64,000 nt of DNA, taken from the NCBI RefSeq assembly GCF_006007965.1, contig NZ_CP040748.1, forward strand, positions 2,108,001 through 2,172,000, given 5' to 3'. The DNA is from Nocardioides jishulii (GTDB taxonomy: Bacteria; Actinomycetota; Actinomycetes; Propionibacteriales; Nocardioidaceae). Shown one piece after another: positions 7,244-15,532 of the stretch (position 1 is its first letter; every line of letters begins with the position of its first letter). The translations under genes and the position numbers were made by a program. Under the pieces are notes generated by a model, which was given only the letters and a program-made list of their open reading frames with translations, did no database searches and had not been told where the DNA came from.

Positions 7244-9091
7244 ATGGCAGCAGGAGACCACCGCGTGAGCGCCGACGACGTCACGGACGACGGCGCAGAG
7301 TCCAGCCAGCAGCCCCAGCGCCTGGTGGCAGACCTCGTGGTCGAACGCCTGCGGGCATGGGGCGTGCACCGCGTCTTCGGCTACTCCGGCGACGGCATCA
7401 ACGGCTTCATGGGCGCCCTGCGAAGGGCCGACGGCGACCCGGCATTCGTCCAGGCCCGCCACGAGGAGAACGCTGCCCTGATGGCGGTGGGCCACGCCAA
7501 GTACACCGGCGGGGTCGGCGTCGTGACCAGCACGCAGGGTCCGGGTGCGGTGCACCTGCTCAACGGCCTGTACGACGCCAAGCTCGACCACCACCCTCTG
7601 GTGGCGATCGTCGGCCAGCAACCGACGACGGCACTGGGATCGGAGTACCAGCAGGAGATCGACCTGCCGGCCCTCTTCAAGGACGTGGCGGCACAGTACG
7701 TCCAGACGGTGCTGGCGCCGGAGCAGGCCGCCATGGTGGTGGACCGCGCCTTCCGGACGGCCCTCGCGACCCGCTCCCCCTGCGTCGTCGTGCTGCCCCA
7801 CGACGTCCAGGTCGAGCCTGCCCCCGACCAGCCGCCGCACGAGCACGGCGTCGTGCCGACCGCGCCCCAGTGGCGCACGCCCCGCGTCATCCCCGCCGAC
7901 GACGACCTCGCGGAGGCCGCCGCCGTTCTCAACGCCGGTGAACGCGTGGCCCTCCTGGTTGGTCAGGGCGCGAAGGACGCCCAGCGGCAGGTGCGCGCCG
8001 TGGCCGAACGACTCGGTGCCGGCGTGACGACCAGCCTCCTCGGCAAGCCGTGGTGGGACGAGACCCTGCCCACCAGCTGCGGCGTCATGGGCCACCTCGG
8101 CACGACCGCCTCAGGATGGCTGATGGACCAGTGCGACACCCTCCTGATGATCGGCACCAACGACCCGTGGACGGAGTTCTACCCGGCGCCCGGACAGGCG
8201 CGAGGTGTGCAGGTCGACATCGACGGCCGGCACCTGGCGAATCGCTACCCGGTGGAGGTCGGGCTCGTGGGCGACGCGGCCGAGACCCTCGACCGGCTCC
8301 TGCCCCTGCTGGAGGACAAGTCGTCGCTCCCGTGGCGGTCCGACGTCGTGGCCCAGGTGGAGCGCTGGCACGCCATCGCCGAGGAACGCGCCGCGGCCGA
8401 CGCCCACCCACTCACGCCCGAGTACGTCGTACGGGCCCTCACCCCGCAACTCCCTGCGAACGCCCAGGTCAGCGTCGACGTCGGATCGGTCGTCTACTGG
8501 TACGCGCGGCACCTCACCCTCCCCCACGGAGTGCAGGCGCACCTGTCCTCCACGCTGGCCTCGATGGGATCGGGCCTTCCCTACGGCCTGGCTGCCAAGC
8601 TCGCCGAGCCCGGACGACCTGTGGTCGCGCTGGTGGGAGACGGGGGCATGCAGATGAACGGGATAGCCGAGCTCATCACCGTCGCCTCTCGCCGGCGGGA
8701 CTGGGACGACCCTCGCTTCGTCGTGCTCGTGCTCAACAACCGCGACCTGGCCGAGGTGACGTGGGAGCAACGCGAGACGGAGGGCGATCCGCGCTACGAC
8801 GTCAGCCAGTCGCTGCCGGACTTCCCGTACGCCGGCTACGCCGACCTGCTCGGGCTCACCGGCATCCGCGTGGAGCACGGGCACGAGGTCGAGGCGGCGT
8901 GGGAGCGTGCGCTGGCGGCGGATCGCCCGGTGGTGCTGGAGGCGGTCGTCGACCCGGACGTCCCGCTGCTGCCTCCCTTCCCCGCCGGGGAGCAGAAGCT
9001 CGAGAACTTCCGGCGGGCGCTGGGGCAGGAGGACGACGGAGCGCGGGCCCGCCGGCTCCTGGACGCGCAGGCTGCGCAGGAACGGCCGTAG
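7244..9091 (+). CDS. ThDP-dependent enzyme, pyruvate oxidase / acetolactate-synthase-like
   Basis: Cytoplasmic thiamine-diphosphate enzyme of 615 residues with the three-domain POX-family layout: N-terminal PYR domain (about 25-190) with the cofactor-activating Glu in RHEENAA, central domain (about 210-345), C-terminal PP domain (about 375-580) with the ThDP motif GDGGMQMN ... NN. It most resembles actinobacterial PoxB-type proteins annotated as thiamine pyrophosphate-requiring enzymes; conversion of pyruvate to acetate or acetyl phosphate is possible but not proven. Start ATG 7244 has AGGAAG about 8 bases upstream. A GTG 6 bases earlier is a weaker alternative. A sigma-B-like -10 (GGGTAC at 7200) lies upstream but lacks a -35. 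Confidence 0.85.
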   Translation: MAAGDHRVSADDVTDDGAESSQQPQRLVADLVVERLRAWGVHRVFGYSGDGINGFMGALRRADGDPAFVQARHEENAALMAVGHAKYTGGVGVVTSTQGPGAVHLLNGLYDAKLDHHPLVAIVGQQPTTALGSEYQQEIDLPALFKDVAAQYVQTVLAPEQAAMVVDRAFRTALATRSPCVVVLPHDVQVEPAPDQPPHEHGVVPTAPQWRTPRVIPADDDLAEAAAVLNAGERVALLVGQGAKDAQRQVRAVAERLGAGVTTSLLGKPWWDETLPTSCGVMGHLGTTASGWLMDQCDTLLMIGTNDPWTEFYPAPGQARGVQVDIDGRHLANRYPVEVGLVGDAAETLDRLLPLLEDKSSLPWRSDVVAQVERWHAIAEERAAADAHPLTPEYVVRALTPQLPANAQVSVDVGSVVYWYARHLTLPHGVQAHLSSTLASMGSGLPYGLAAKLAEPGRPVVALVGDGGMQMNGIAELITVASRRRDWDDPRFVVLVLNNRDLAEVTWEQRETEGDPRYDVSQSLPDFPYAGYADLLGLTGIRVEHGHEVEAAWERALAADRPVVLEAVVDPDVPLLPPFPAGEQKLENFRRALGQEDDGARARRLLDAQAAQERP

Positions 9092-9106
9092 GCCGGTGCC
9101 GAGTCG

Positions 9107-9316
9107 CTAGGACGACGCCACGAGGCCGACGAGCCACTGCGCGGCGTTGAGGACTGCCAGCCCGACGGAGGTGCCGATGGCGACTCCGATGAGCACCAGC
9201 AGCAAGAGGGTCAGTGCGGTCCCCGTGCGGGGATTGCGTTCCAGGAAGCCGACCGTGTCACCCGGACGACGTGGCAGTGACGGACGGGGGATGTGGTGGA
9301 TCTGGCGCATGCTCAT
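9107..9316 (-). CDS. Small single-span membrane protein, unknown
   Basis: Predicted 69-residue protein with a basic, Pro-rich N-terminus and one long hydrophobic segment (about residues 34-63). Two ATG codons (9316 and 9310) are possible and neither has a strong ribosome site. It lies convergent to the ThDP enzyme and divergent from devR. No family is recognised. Coding status rests on the reading frame and the clear membrane segment. Confidence 0.5.
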   Translation of the reverse strand: MSMRQIHHIPRPSLPRRPGDTVGFLERNPRTGTALTLLLLVLIGVAIGTSVGLAVLNAAQWLVGLVASS

Positions 9317-9617
9317 GCCATGACGGTGCGCCGGGTCCTCCCCTTCCCGGCAGGGCTGCTCGGCTCAGGTCCCGATGACCAAGGACACCTTTCCCGAAGC
9401 GGCGGACATGGTCCGTCGAGAGCATGCGACCGCAGGGTCGGCAGGGGTCGTCGGCTCCGTCTGCGAGGAGCCCCTCGGAACCTCTGCCTCGGCCGGCAGA
9501 CCGACACGGAGCCGACTCAGATACACCACAGGTCCCACCACTCACAAGGGCCGAAATCCCCAAAATTCGTTGGCTCGCGGAAGATCAACGGGCTGTGCCC
9601 GAACGTACATTGACAAC
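9317..9617. promoter_or_regulatory. Intergenic control region before devR, with DosR-like box
   Basis: No gene is seen in these 301 bases. The stretch before devR is less GC-rich than its surroundings (AAATCCCCAAAATTCG near 9553-9568), as expected for a promoter. On the minus strand 9379-9398 reads TTCGGGAAAGGTGTCCTTGG, which matches the mycobacterial DosR box consensus TTSGGGACTWWAGTCCCSAA at about half its positions including both half-site cores. It lies 63-82 bases before the small membrane protein start. Candidate only. Confidence 0.35.
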
Positions 9618-10334
9618 ATGGAACCCGAACTGCAGGAAGTCGCCGCCGGCCCGGCCAAGCCGATCACTGTCTTTCTGCTCGACGACCATGAACTGGTCCG
9701 TCACGGCATCCGCAGCGTGCTGGAGCGCGACGGCGACATCGTCGTCGTCGGCGAGTCGGGCCTGGCCCAGCAGGCCGCCCAGCTGATTCCTGCACTCCGG
9801 CCCGACGTCGCCATCCTCGACGTGCGGCTCCCCGACGGCACCGGCGTGGAGGTGTGCCGTCAGGTGCGCTCGGTGGACTCCGGGATCGCCGCCCTCATGC
9901 TGACCTCCTACGACGAGGACGAAGCCCTCTTCGCGGCCATCATGGCCGGTGCGGTGGGATACGCCCTCAAGCAGGTGAAGGTCTCCGACCTCGTTGACAC
10001 CGTGCGCCGCGTCGCAGCGGGTCAGTCCACGCTCGACCCGTCACTCACCTCCCGCGTGCTGGCGCGGCTGCGTGACGGGCCTCCCGTCAATCCCCTGACC
10101 AAGCACCTGACACCGAAGGAGCGGCAGGTGCTGGAGCTGGTCGGCCAGGGGCTGACGAACCGACAGATCGCCTCGCAGCTCCACCTGACCGAGAAGACCA
10201 CCAAGAACTACGTGTCCGCGATGCTCGGAAAGCTCGGCGTCACGTCTCGGACCCAGGCGGCGATCATCGCGACGATAGGACATCAGGGGGGACACCAGGG
10301 GGGACACCACGGACACCAGCACAACCACCGTTGA
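9618..10334 (+). CDS. NarL/FixJ-family response regulator, DevR/DosR-like, with His-rich tail
   Basis: DNA-binding response regulator of 238 residues. The receiver domain (about 14-130) has the acidic pair D22-D23, the phospho-acceptor D68 (AILDVRLPDG), Thr in LTSYDEDEA and the conserved Lys in GYALKQ. The C-terminal LuxR-type helix-turn-helix lies at about 165-225 (LTPKERQVLELVGQGLTN). This order and the LTSY-DEALFAAI segment are close to DevR/DosR. The last 18 residues are almost only Gly, His and Gln, an unusual extension. Start ATG 9618 is chosen because upstream frame has no domain content. The sensor kinase gene follows 117 bases downstream. Confidence 0.88.
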   Translation: MEPELQEVAAGPAKPITVFLLDDHELVRHGIRSVLERDGDIVVVGESGLAQQAAQLIPALRPDVAILDVRLPDGTGVEVCRQVRSVDSGIAALMLTSYDEDEALFAAIMAGAVGYALKQVKVSDLVDTVRRVAAGQSTLDPSLTSRVLARLRDGPPVNPLTKHLTPKERQVLELVGQGLTNRQIASQLHLTEKTTKNYVSAMLGKLGVTSRTQAAIIATIGHQGGHQGGHHGHQHNHR

Positions 10335-10403
10335 GGGGCGTCCACGGCGCCGCATGAGTGGGCGCCACCGACAGGGGGCATACCTCAGGTGGGCATACAT
10401 CCA

Positions 10404-10424
10404 ATGGGGGATGGCTTTCCCCAT
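10404..10424. promoter_or_regulatory. Inverted repeat before the sensor kinase gene
   Basis: Palindrome ATGGGG-n9-CCCCAT ends 28 bases before the kinase start. The GGGG/CCCC half-sites resemble a DosR-type box, so it could be an autoregulatory DevR site or a hairpin in the intercistronic mRNA. Confidence 0.35.
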
Positions 10425-10451
10425 GGCACGAGGGATGACAAGGGAGTGGCC

Positions 10452-11591
10452 ATGTATGACATCTCGGGAAATCGCCAGGACCCCTGGCTGCACGACGATC
10501 CGCCGGACCTCCGATCACTCGCCCGCAGAGCCGTCTCCTCCAACGGGCCGCGAGCCGACCAGGAGGCCGTGCTCTCGCTGCTGGCCGTGCTGACGAGCGT
10601 GTCGTCGGGGCTCAGCCTGGACGACAAGCTGGCCCGCATCATGGCAGTGGCCAAGGAGATCACGGGGGCCCACGAGGCAGTCTTCGAGCTCGTGGACGGG
10701 CCCACCCACCGGGGACCACCCAAAAAGCGCGGGTGGGAGGTCCTCGAGGCAGACGTCCGGTCCCAGGAGGAGGTCATCGGGCACCTGAAGCTGGTCGGCA
10801 AGACCACCCGGGCGGGCGGGTTCACCGAGCTCGACCGGGAGATCGCCCAGGCCCTGGCCGCAGCATCGGGCGTGCTCATCGAGAACGCCAGGCTGCGTGA
10901 CCAGGTGAGGCGCCACCACCTGGCGTCTCGAGCCCAGGGCACCGACCTGGACGTCGAGCACCTCGGCGAGGCCGACCAGTGGTCCTCGCTGGAGGACAGG
11001 GACCGGATCGCCCGCGACCTCCATGACCTGGTCATCCAGCGGCTCTTCGCGTTGGGCCTCGACGTGGAAGCCATCTCGTGGCTGCGAGATCCCGCGGAGA
11101 TCGCGCGGAGGCTGGCCCGTGACTCGGCAGAGATCGACACCACGATTCGCGACATCAGGCGCATCATCTTCAGGCTCGGTGCGACGGGAGACGACACCGA
11201 TCCACGCGCCGCCGTCGAGGAGCTGGTCGACAGGGCGACACGGACGATGAAGCTCCGTCCGCGGCTCGAGTTCCGGGGTCCGGTGAGGACGGTGATCGAC
11301 CCCGGCCTCCTCTCCGACGTCCTGGCGGTGCTGAGCGAGGGCCTGTCCAACGCCGCACGTCACGCCCGGGCCACGACCTGCTCGGTCGAGCTCAGTGCCC
11401 TGGACGACGTGGTGGTCACGATCGCCGACGACGGCACCGGACTCCCCCGCGTCATGGAGGAGAGCGGTCTCGCCAACATCCGCGCCCGAGCCCAGCAGCG
11501 TGGGGGTGCGTTGGAGATCAAGTCGGTGGCCGAGGTCGGGACGACGCTGGTGTGGCGCGTGCCCTTCCCCGAGCTGCGTCGGGCTCCCTGA
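10452..11591 (+). CDS. GAF-domain sensor histidine kinase, DevS-like
   Basis: Soluble sensor kinase of 379 residues, expected to phosphorylate the DevR-like regulator encoded just upstream. A single short GAF-like region (about 38-150) is followed by a HisKA_3 dimerisation domain with phospho-acceptor His191 (IARDLHDLVIQRLF) and a HATPase domain (about 280-375) with N-box Asn in LSNAARHA and the DDGTG G1 box. Mycobacterial DevS/DosT have two GAF domains; only one is recognisable here, and I cannot tell whether it binds haem. Start ATG 10452 has GGGAG about 6 bases upstream. Confidence 0.87.
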   Translation: MYDISGNRQDPWLHDDPPDLRSLARRAVSSNGPRADQEAVLSLLAVLTSVSSGLSLDDKLARIMAVAKEITGAHEAVFELVDGPTHRGPPKKRGWEVLEADVRSQEEVIGHLKLVGKTTRAGGFTELDREIAQALAAASGVLIENARLRDQVRRHHLASRAQGTDLDVEHLGEADQWSSLEDRDRIARDLHDLVIQRLFALGLDVEAISWLRDPAEIARRLARDSAEIDTTIRDIRRIIFRLGATGDDTDPRAAVEELVDRATRTMKLRPRLEFRGPVRTVIDPGLLSDVLAVLSEGLSNAARHARATTCSVELSALDDVVVTIADDGTGLPRVMEESGLANIRARAQQRGGALEIKSVAEVGTTLVWRVPFPELRRAP

Positions 11592-11600
11592 CCGGGCGAC

Positions 11601-11630
11601 GTGCTGTGACGGCCGCGGTCGTCACAGCAC
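11601..11630. terminator. Bidirectional terminator hairpin between kinase and yhgE-like genes
   Basis: Perfect 11-base inverted repeat GTGCTGTGACG / CGTCACAGCAC with an 8-base loop lies between convergent genes. The minus-strand stop codon of the YhgE gene (11622-11624) is inside the stem. There is no U tract, as is common in high-GC actinobacteria. Confidence 0.6.
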
Positions 11631-13715
11631 GAGCTCGGGCTGCAGCCGTTTGATGGTCCACGTCCGCTGGCGACGTGCTCCCCAGGTCGTGAAGGCCAGC
11701 GCGACCAGGAGCACGCCGACCAGCACCGCCACGTCGATGGTGAAGGTCTGCCCGTCCCCTCCGTACAGCGTCTGGCGCAGCCCCTCGACCGCGTACGACA
11801 TGGGCAGTACCTGGTGGAAGCTCCGCAGCGGCTCCGGCACGGTCTGCCAGGGGAACGTTCCACCCGCAGTGACCAGCTGGACGAGCATCAGCACCAGGCC
11901 CAGGAACTGCCCCACGGCGCCCAGCCACACGTTCAGGGCCTGGATGGCCGCCACGAACGCCGCGGACGCGAGCAGCAGGAGCAGCACGGTCGCGACCGGG
12001 TGCACGACGTCGATGCCGAGCGCGAACTTCACCAGCCCGAACATCACGAGCACCTGCACGGCACCGATGAGCCCGGCCGGTATCCAGCCGCCGAACGTCG
12101 TCTGCCACGGGGCCGCGCCCGCAGCGGTCGGCCGCGGCGACAGCGGCTTGACGAGGAGGAACAGGACGTAGGCCCCGATCCACGCGGCGAGCGACATGAA
12201 GAAGGGGGCGAGGCCGGCCCCGTAGTTGCCGGCGCGGGCGAGCGTGTCGTCGGCCACACGTACGGGGTTGCCGATCGTCCTGGCCGTCGCACGTTCCGTC
12301 CTGGCGTCCGGGTTCGGGATCTTGCCCAGCCCTTCGCGCAGACCCGATCGGAGCTCTGCGGTCCCGTTTCGCAGGCGGATGCTCCCGTCCCTCAGCCGTA
12401 CGCTCCCCCGGGCCAGGCGATCGGCCCCCGTCGCCAGCTGGGCGGTGCCGGACGCCAGTGAGTCGACCCCCGTCGACAGCCGTCCGGCGCCGGAGTCGAG
12501 CTGGGCAGCACCCTCCTGCAGTCGGCCGGCCCCGGCCCGCGCGCTGTCGATCCCGCGGACCAGCTCGGGCGTCGCGTCAGCCAGCCGTTGCGCGCCGGCG
12601 GCGACCTCGCCCGACCCGGCACTGAGCTTGTCCAGGCGGTTCGACGCCTGCCGGACGTCCCTCCCTGCCTGCTGGACCGGAGCGCGGGCCACGTCAAGCA
12701 CGGCGATGAGGTCGCGGCCCTGGGCCGGTGTCAGCACTCCGTCGTCCACCAGCTCCTGCACGCGACGACGCAGCGCCGCGTCAGCCTCCTCGAGCTGGCG
12801 CAGCACGTCGCCGGTCACCTCGGCGACGCGGCGTCCGACTGCGGCGACCTCCTCGTTGCCCGCAGCGACCCGACCGGCACCGTCGGCGAGACGGCGCGTC
12901 TGGTCGGGCAGGTCGCGCGTCCGGGTCGCCAGGGTGCCGAGACCGGAGCTCAGCTCGCTGGCCCCCGCAGTCAGGCGTCCCGCCCCGGAGGCGAGCTCGT
13001 CGGCGCCGCTGCGCAGTCGCGTCGTGCCGTTCGACGCCTCGGTCGCTCCCGTCGCGAGCTCGCGGGTCCCCGTGACGGCCTGCTTCGTGCCGGCGACCAA
13101 CTCGTCGGCCCCCTTGACCAGGCGTTCCGCGCCCTCGACCCCGCTCGCCAGGTTGGTGTGGATGGAGGCGAACCCCCGAAGGAAGGTGGTCGCCGCCTCG
13201 GTGCCGACCTCCTCGGCGATGGCGTCGCGCACCTTCCCCACGATGGTGTCGGCGATGGTGGTCGCCATGTAGTTGTTGGCGTCGTTGGTGATCAACGTCA
13301 GGCTCGCCTGCCGAGGTTCGAACTTGCCTGCGGAGACGAGGTCCTCGGAGAAGGACGGCCCGATGACCAGGGCGGAGTCGTACCTGCCCGAACGGATGCC
13401 TGCCTCCGCATCGGTCTGGCTCGTCCTGGTCCATCCGAACCCGCCGTCGCCGTCGAGCAGCCGCCTGGCCACCTCGTCGCCGTAGTTGACCTCGCGGGCG
13501 GGATGTCCCTCCCCGCCCGCGGTGGTGGCCCCCAGGTCCTGCACCACCAGGGCAGCCGGCACCTGGTCGAGCCGTCCGTAGGGGTCGTCGTTGGCGAAGA
13601 GGTAGAGGCCCGAGTAGAGCGAGGGAACCACCACCAGGGCCAGCACCGCCAGCTTCGGGAGGGTCCCCGTGGTGAGGCGGCGCAGCTCGGCGGCCGCCAC
13701 TCGGATCGCGATCAT
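11622..13715 (-). CDS. YhgE/Pip-family membrane protein
   Basis: Membrane protein of 697 residues of the YhgE/Pip (phage infection protein) family, related to ABC-2 type permeases and ESX/type VII-associated EsaA. One membrane segment lies near the N-terminus (about 20-40), then a large extracytoplasmic region (about 45-490) full of L-x-x-G-A/S-x-x-L repeats that should form long helical hairpins, then five to six membrane segments (about 500-690). Start ATG 13715 overlaps the stop of the preceding ATPase-like gene (ATGA) and has GAGGAGG 8 bases upstream. The natural substrate of this family is unsettled. Pairing with an ABC-ATPase-like protein suggests a transport complex. Confidence 0.86.
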   Translation of the reverse strand: MIAIRVAAAELRRLTTGTLPKLAVLALVVVPSLYSGLYLFANDDPYGRLDQVPAALVVQDLGATTAGGEGHPAREVNYGDEVARRLLDGDGGFGWTRTSQTDAEAGIRSGRYDSALVIGPSFSEDLVSAGKFEPRQASLTLITNDANNYMATTIADTIVGKVRDAIAEEVGTEAATTFLRGFASIHTNLASGVEGAERLVKGADELVAGTKQAVTGTRELATGATEASNGTTRLRSGADELASGAGRLTAGASELSSGLGTLATRTRDLPDQTRRLADGAGRVAAGNEEVAAVGRRVAEVTGDVLRQLEEADAALRRRVQELVDDGVLTPAQGRDLIAVLDVARAPVQQAGRDVRQASNRLDKLSAGSGEVAAGAQRLADATPELVRGIDSARAGAGRLQEGAAQLDSGAGRLSTGVDSLASGTAQLATGADRLARGSVRLRDGSIRLRNGTAELRSGLREGLGKIPNPDARTERATARTIGNPVRVADDTLARAGNYGAGLAPFFMSLAAWIGAYVLFLLVKPLSPRPTAAGAAPWQTTFGGWIPAGLIGAVQVLVMFGLVKFALGIDVVHPVATVLLLLLASAAFVAAIQALNVWLGAVGQFLGLVLMLVQLVTAGGTFPWQTVPEPLRSFHQVLPMSYAVEGLRQTLYGGDGQTFTIDVAVLVGVLLVALAFTTWGARRQRTWTIKRLQPELVL

Positions 13716-14560
13716 GGGTCGGCCTCCTCGTGAGGGGAGCGTGAGCTCCCGTCGTCCGTCAGACGCTCGAACCGTGTGGTGGGCGCGTCCTCGTCCTCCC
13801 TGGGCGGGTCAGATGCGTCCGCCTGCTGGTCCTCGCCGGTGTAGTCGTCGACCACCACCCTCAGCGCCTCCACCGGCCTGCGGCGCAGCGCCTCGGGTCC
13901 CCGCGCGGTGGGGAGCGTGGCTCCCAGGTCTCGCGCCGTGGGCCGCAGGCACTGCGCCAGCACGCCGTATCCCTGACCCGCGAACTCCTGGGCCAGGCCC
14001 CACCACCGGCGCGGATCGCCGCCGTGCCGGTCGGGGAGCGTCAGCACCAGGAACCGGACGTCGAGCCGTTGCGCGGCCAGGCGCGTCAGCAGCTCGGTCC
14101 TGTCACCTCCGTAGAGGTCCTCGAAGCGCTCCTTGCGCCGGTCCAGCAACCCCTGGGACTCGAGCCACGGGTTCATCCGTCCCGCGCGCGCGGGCCGATG
14201 GGCGTAGGCCAGCTCCTCGGCGACCACCGTGTGCAGGGGGACGACCTCGTCCGGCTCCGAGACACCGGGGAGGTCGACCAGTGCGGTGACCCGGCGCAGC
14301 AGGGTGGACGACGTGGAGACGCTCCCGTCCCCGTCCAGCAGCTCGACGCTCCCCGAGGTGGGGAGCATGCGCCCGGTGGCGACGAGGGCGAGCGCCGTGT
14401 GCCCCTGCCCGGGGTCCCCCGCGACGAGGAGGCACTCCCCGACCTGGAGGGAGAGCGTGTCGAGCTCGAGGACGGAGGAACGGCGTCCGTCGAGACGTAC
14501 GCCGTTCAGCTGGATCCGCTTCGGTCTGGGTCCAGGGCGATCAGCCCGCCGCCACCGCAC
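13712..14560 (-). CDS. ABC-transporter ATPase-like protein with degenerate nucleotide site
   Basis: Protein of 282 residues whose N-terminal half follows an ABC ATPase: Walker A position reads GDPGQGHT (about 48-55), where the invariant Lys of GxxGxGK(S/T) is His; a Q-loop-like stretch follows; the signature region reads YGGDRTELL instead of LSGGQ; the Walker B region (RFLVLTLPDRHG) lacks the usual DEP. ATP hydrolysis by this chain alone is therefore doubtful. The last 60 residues are polar and acidic. Start GTG 14560 lies 3 bases after the urea transporter stop, with GAAGG directly upstream. It overlaps the YhgE start by 4 bases, so the two are translationally coupled and likely form one complex. 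Confidence 0.72.
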   Translation of the reverse strand: MRWRRADRPGPRPKRIQLNGVRLDGRRSSVLELDTLSLQVGECLLVAGDPGQGHTALALVATGRMLPTSGSVELLDGDGSVSTSSTLLRRVTALVDLPGVSEPDEVVPLHTVVAEELAYAHRPARAGRMNPWLESQGLLDRRKERFEDLYGGDRTELLTRLAAQRLDVRFLVLTLPDRHGGDPRRWWGLAQEFAGQGYGVLAQCLRPTARDLGATLPTARGPEALRRRPVEALRVVVDDYTGEDQQADASDPPREDEDAPTTRFERLTDDGSSRSPHEEADP

Positions 14561-14563
14561 CCT

Positions 14564-15496
14564 TCACGTCCGCCGCAGTGCCGCGATCTTGGACCCGATG
14601 AGGAGGAAGACCCACGTGGTGAGGATGTAGGGCCAGGTGTAGTGCGGGAAGGTCGTCGCGTCGTTCATGAGCAGCGTGACGACGGCCGTCACCACGGTGC
14701 CGACCGCGGCGTAGCACCACGAGGCCACGTTGGCCTGGTGGAAGACGACGGCCAGCGCGATCGCCGTGAGCACCCCGGAGTACCCGGCCAGCCCCTGCTC
14801 GATGGTGCTCGCCGACTCGCCCATGGCGAGGGCCGTCAGGCTGCCCAGCACGCTTCCCATCACCGCGGCGAGACCGACCTTCCACGAGGCGATGAAGAGC
14901 CCGAGAAGGATCAGGGCACCCGCCCACACGCTGTTGACGAGCACCACCTCCGAGACGTTGGTCAGGAGCGAGGTGAGGAAGGCATCGCCCGTGCCGTCGA
15001 CGACGTGCTTCGCGGATGACTCCACGTGGATGCTGGTGGAGGCCGCGTACAGGATCGAGGCAGCCGTGCAGAAGGGGGCCGTTGTGTAGGGCAGGTTGAA
15101 CCCCTTCAGCGCCGGACGGGCGAAGAGCCAGGCGAAGAACAGGGTCAGCGGTGCGGTGAGCACGGCTCCGACCGGGGTCAGGACGTACGCCCACCCCTGC
15201 GCGCCGAGCGCCGTGTAGACCGCGGCTCCCACCAGGCAGCCGTTGAAGCCCTGCATGCCCATGCCGACGTTGTCGGCGTCGAAGCCCACCAGGCACCCCG
15301 CCAACGTGCCGATGATCGTGCCGATCGCGGCCAGCAGCGCCATCTGCCAGTCCGCCACCAGGAAGGCGGCCAGGATCAGCAGGCCCGTCCAGGGGTTCGC
15401 CTGGAAGAAGATCTGTCCGACCCCCTCTGCGAGGGAGCGCCAGGTCACCGCCCGAAGGCTGGCTGCGGGGTCACGCGTCGCACTCATCCCGGACAT
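14564..15496 (-). CDS. Urea transporter (UT family)
   Basis: Inner-membrane urea channel/transporter of 310 residues feeding the urease encoded in the same operon. The two-fold UT repeat is visible: NPWTGLLIL and GFNGCLVG in the first half, LPYTTAPFC in the middle, and GYSGVLTAIAL in the second half. About ten membrane segments. Start ATG 15496 has AGAGGAG 5 bases upstream; ATG 15487 is an alternative. It lies 36 bases after ureD and 3 bases before the ATPase-like gene. Confidence 0.92.
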   Translation of the reverse strand: MSGMSATRDPAASLRAVTWRSLAEGVGQIFFQANPWTGLLILAAFLVADWQMALLAAIGTIIGTLAGCLVGFDADNVGMGMQGFNGCLVGAAVYTALGAQGWAYVLTPVGAVLTAPLTLFFAWLFARPALKGFNLPYTTAPFCTAASILYAASTSIHVESSAKHVVDGTGDAFLTSLLTNVSEVVLVNSVWAGALILLGLFIASWKVGLAAVMGSVLGSLTALAMGESASTIEQGLAGYSGVLTAIALAVVFHQANVASWCYAAVGTVVTAVVTLLMNDATTFPHYTWPYILTTWVFLLIGSKIAALRRT

Positions 15497-15532
15497 CTCG
15501 TCTCCTCTTCCATGGGCCTGTCAGCCCATCGG

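Noticed and set aside
6575..8095. Minus-strand frame extending yjbQ upstream to 643 codons
   Set aside because: The part beyond the YjbQ domain is antisense to guaD and the ThDP enzyme and has no family content; the GTG at 6574 gives the correct family length.
7244..9091. Calling the ThDP enzyme acetolactate synthase
   Set aside because: No regulatory small subunit gene is adjacent, and the overall pattern is nearer to pyruvate-oxidase-type proteins; the exact reaction is left open.
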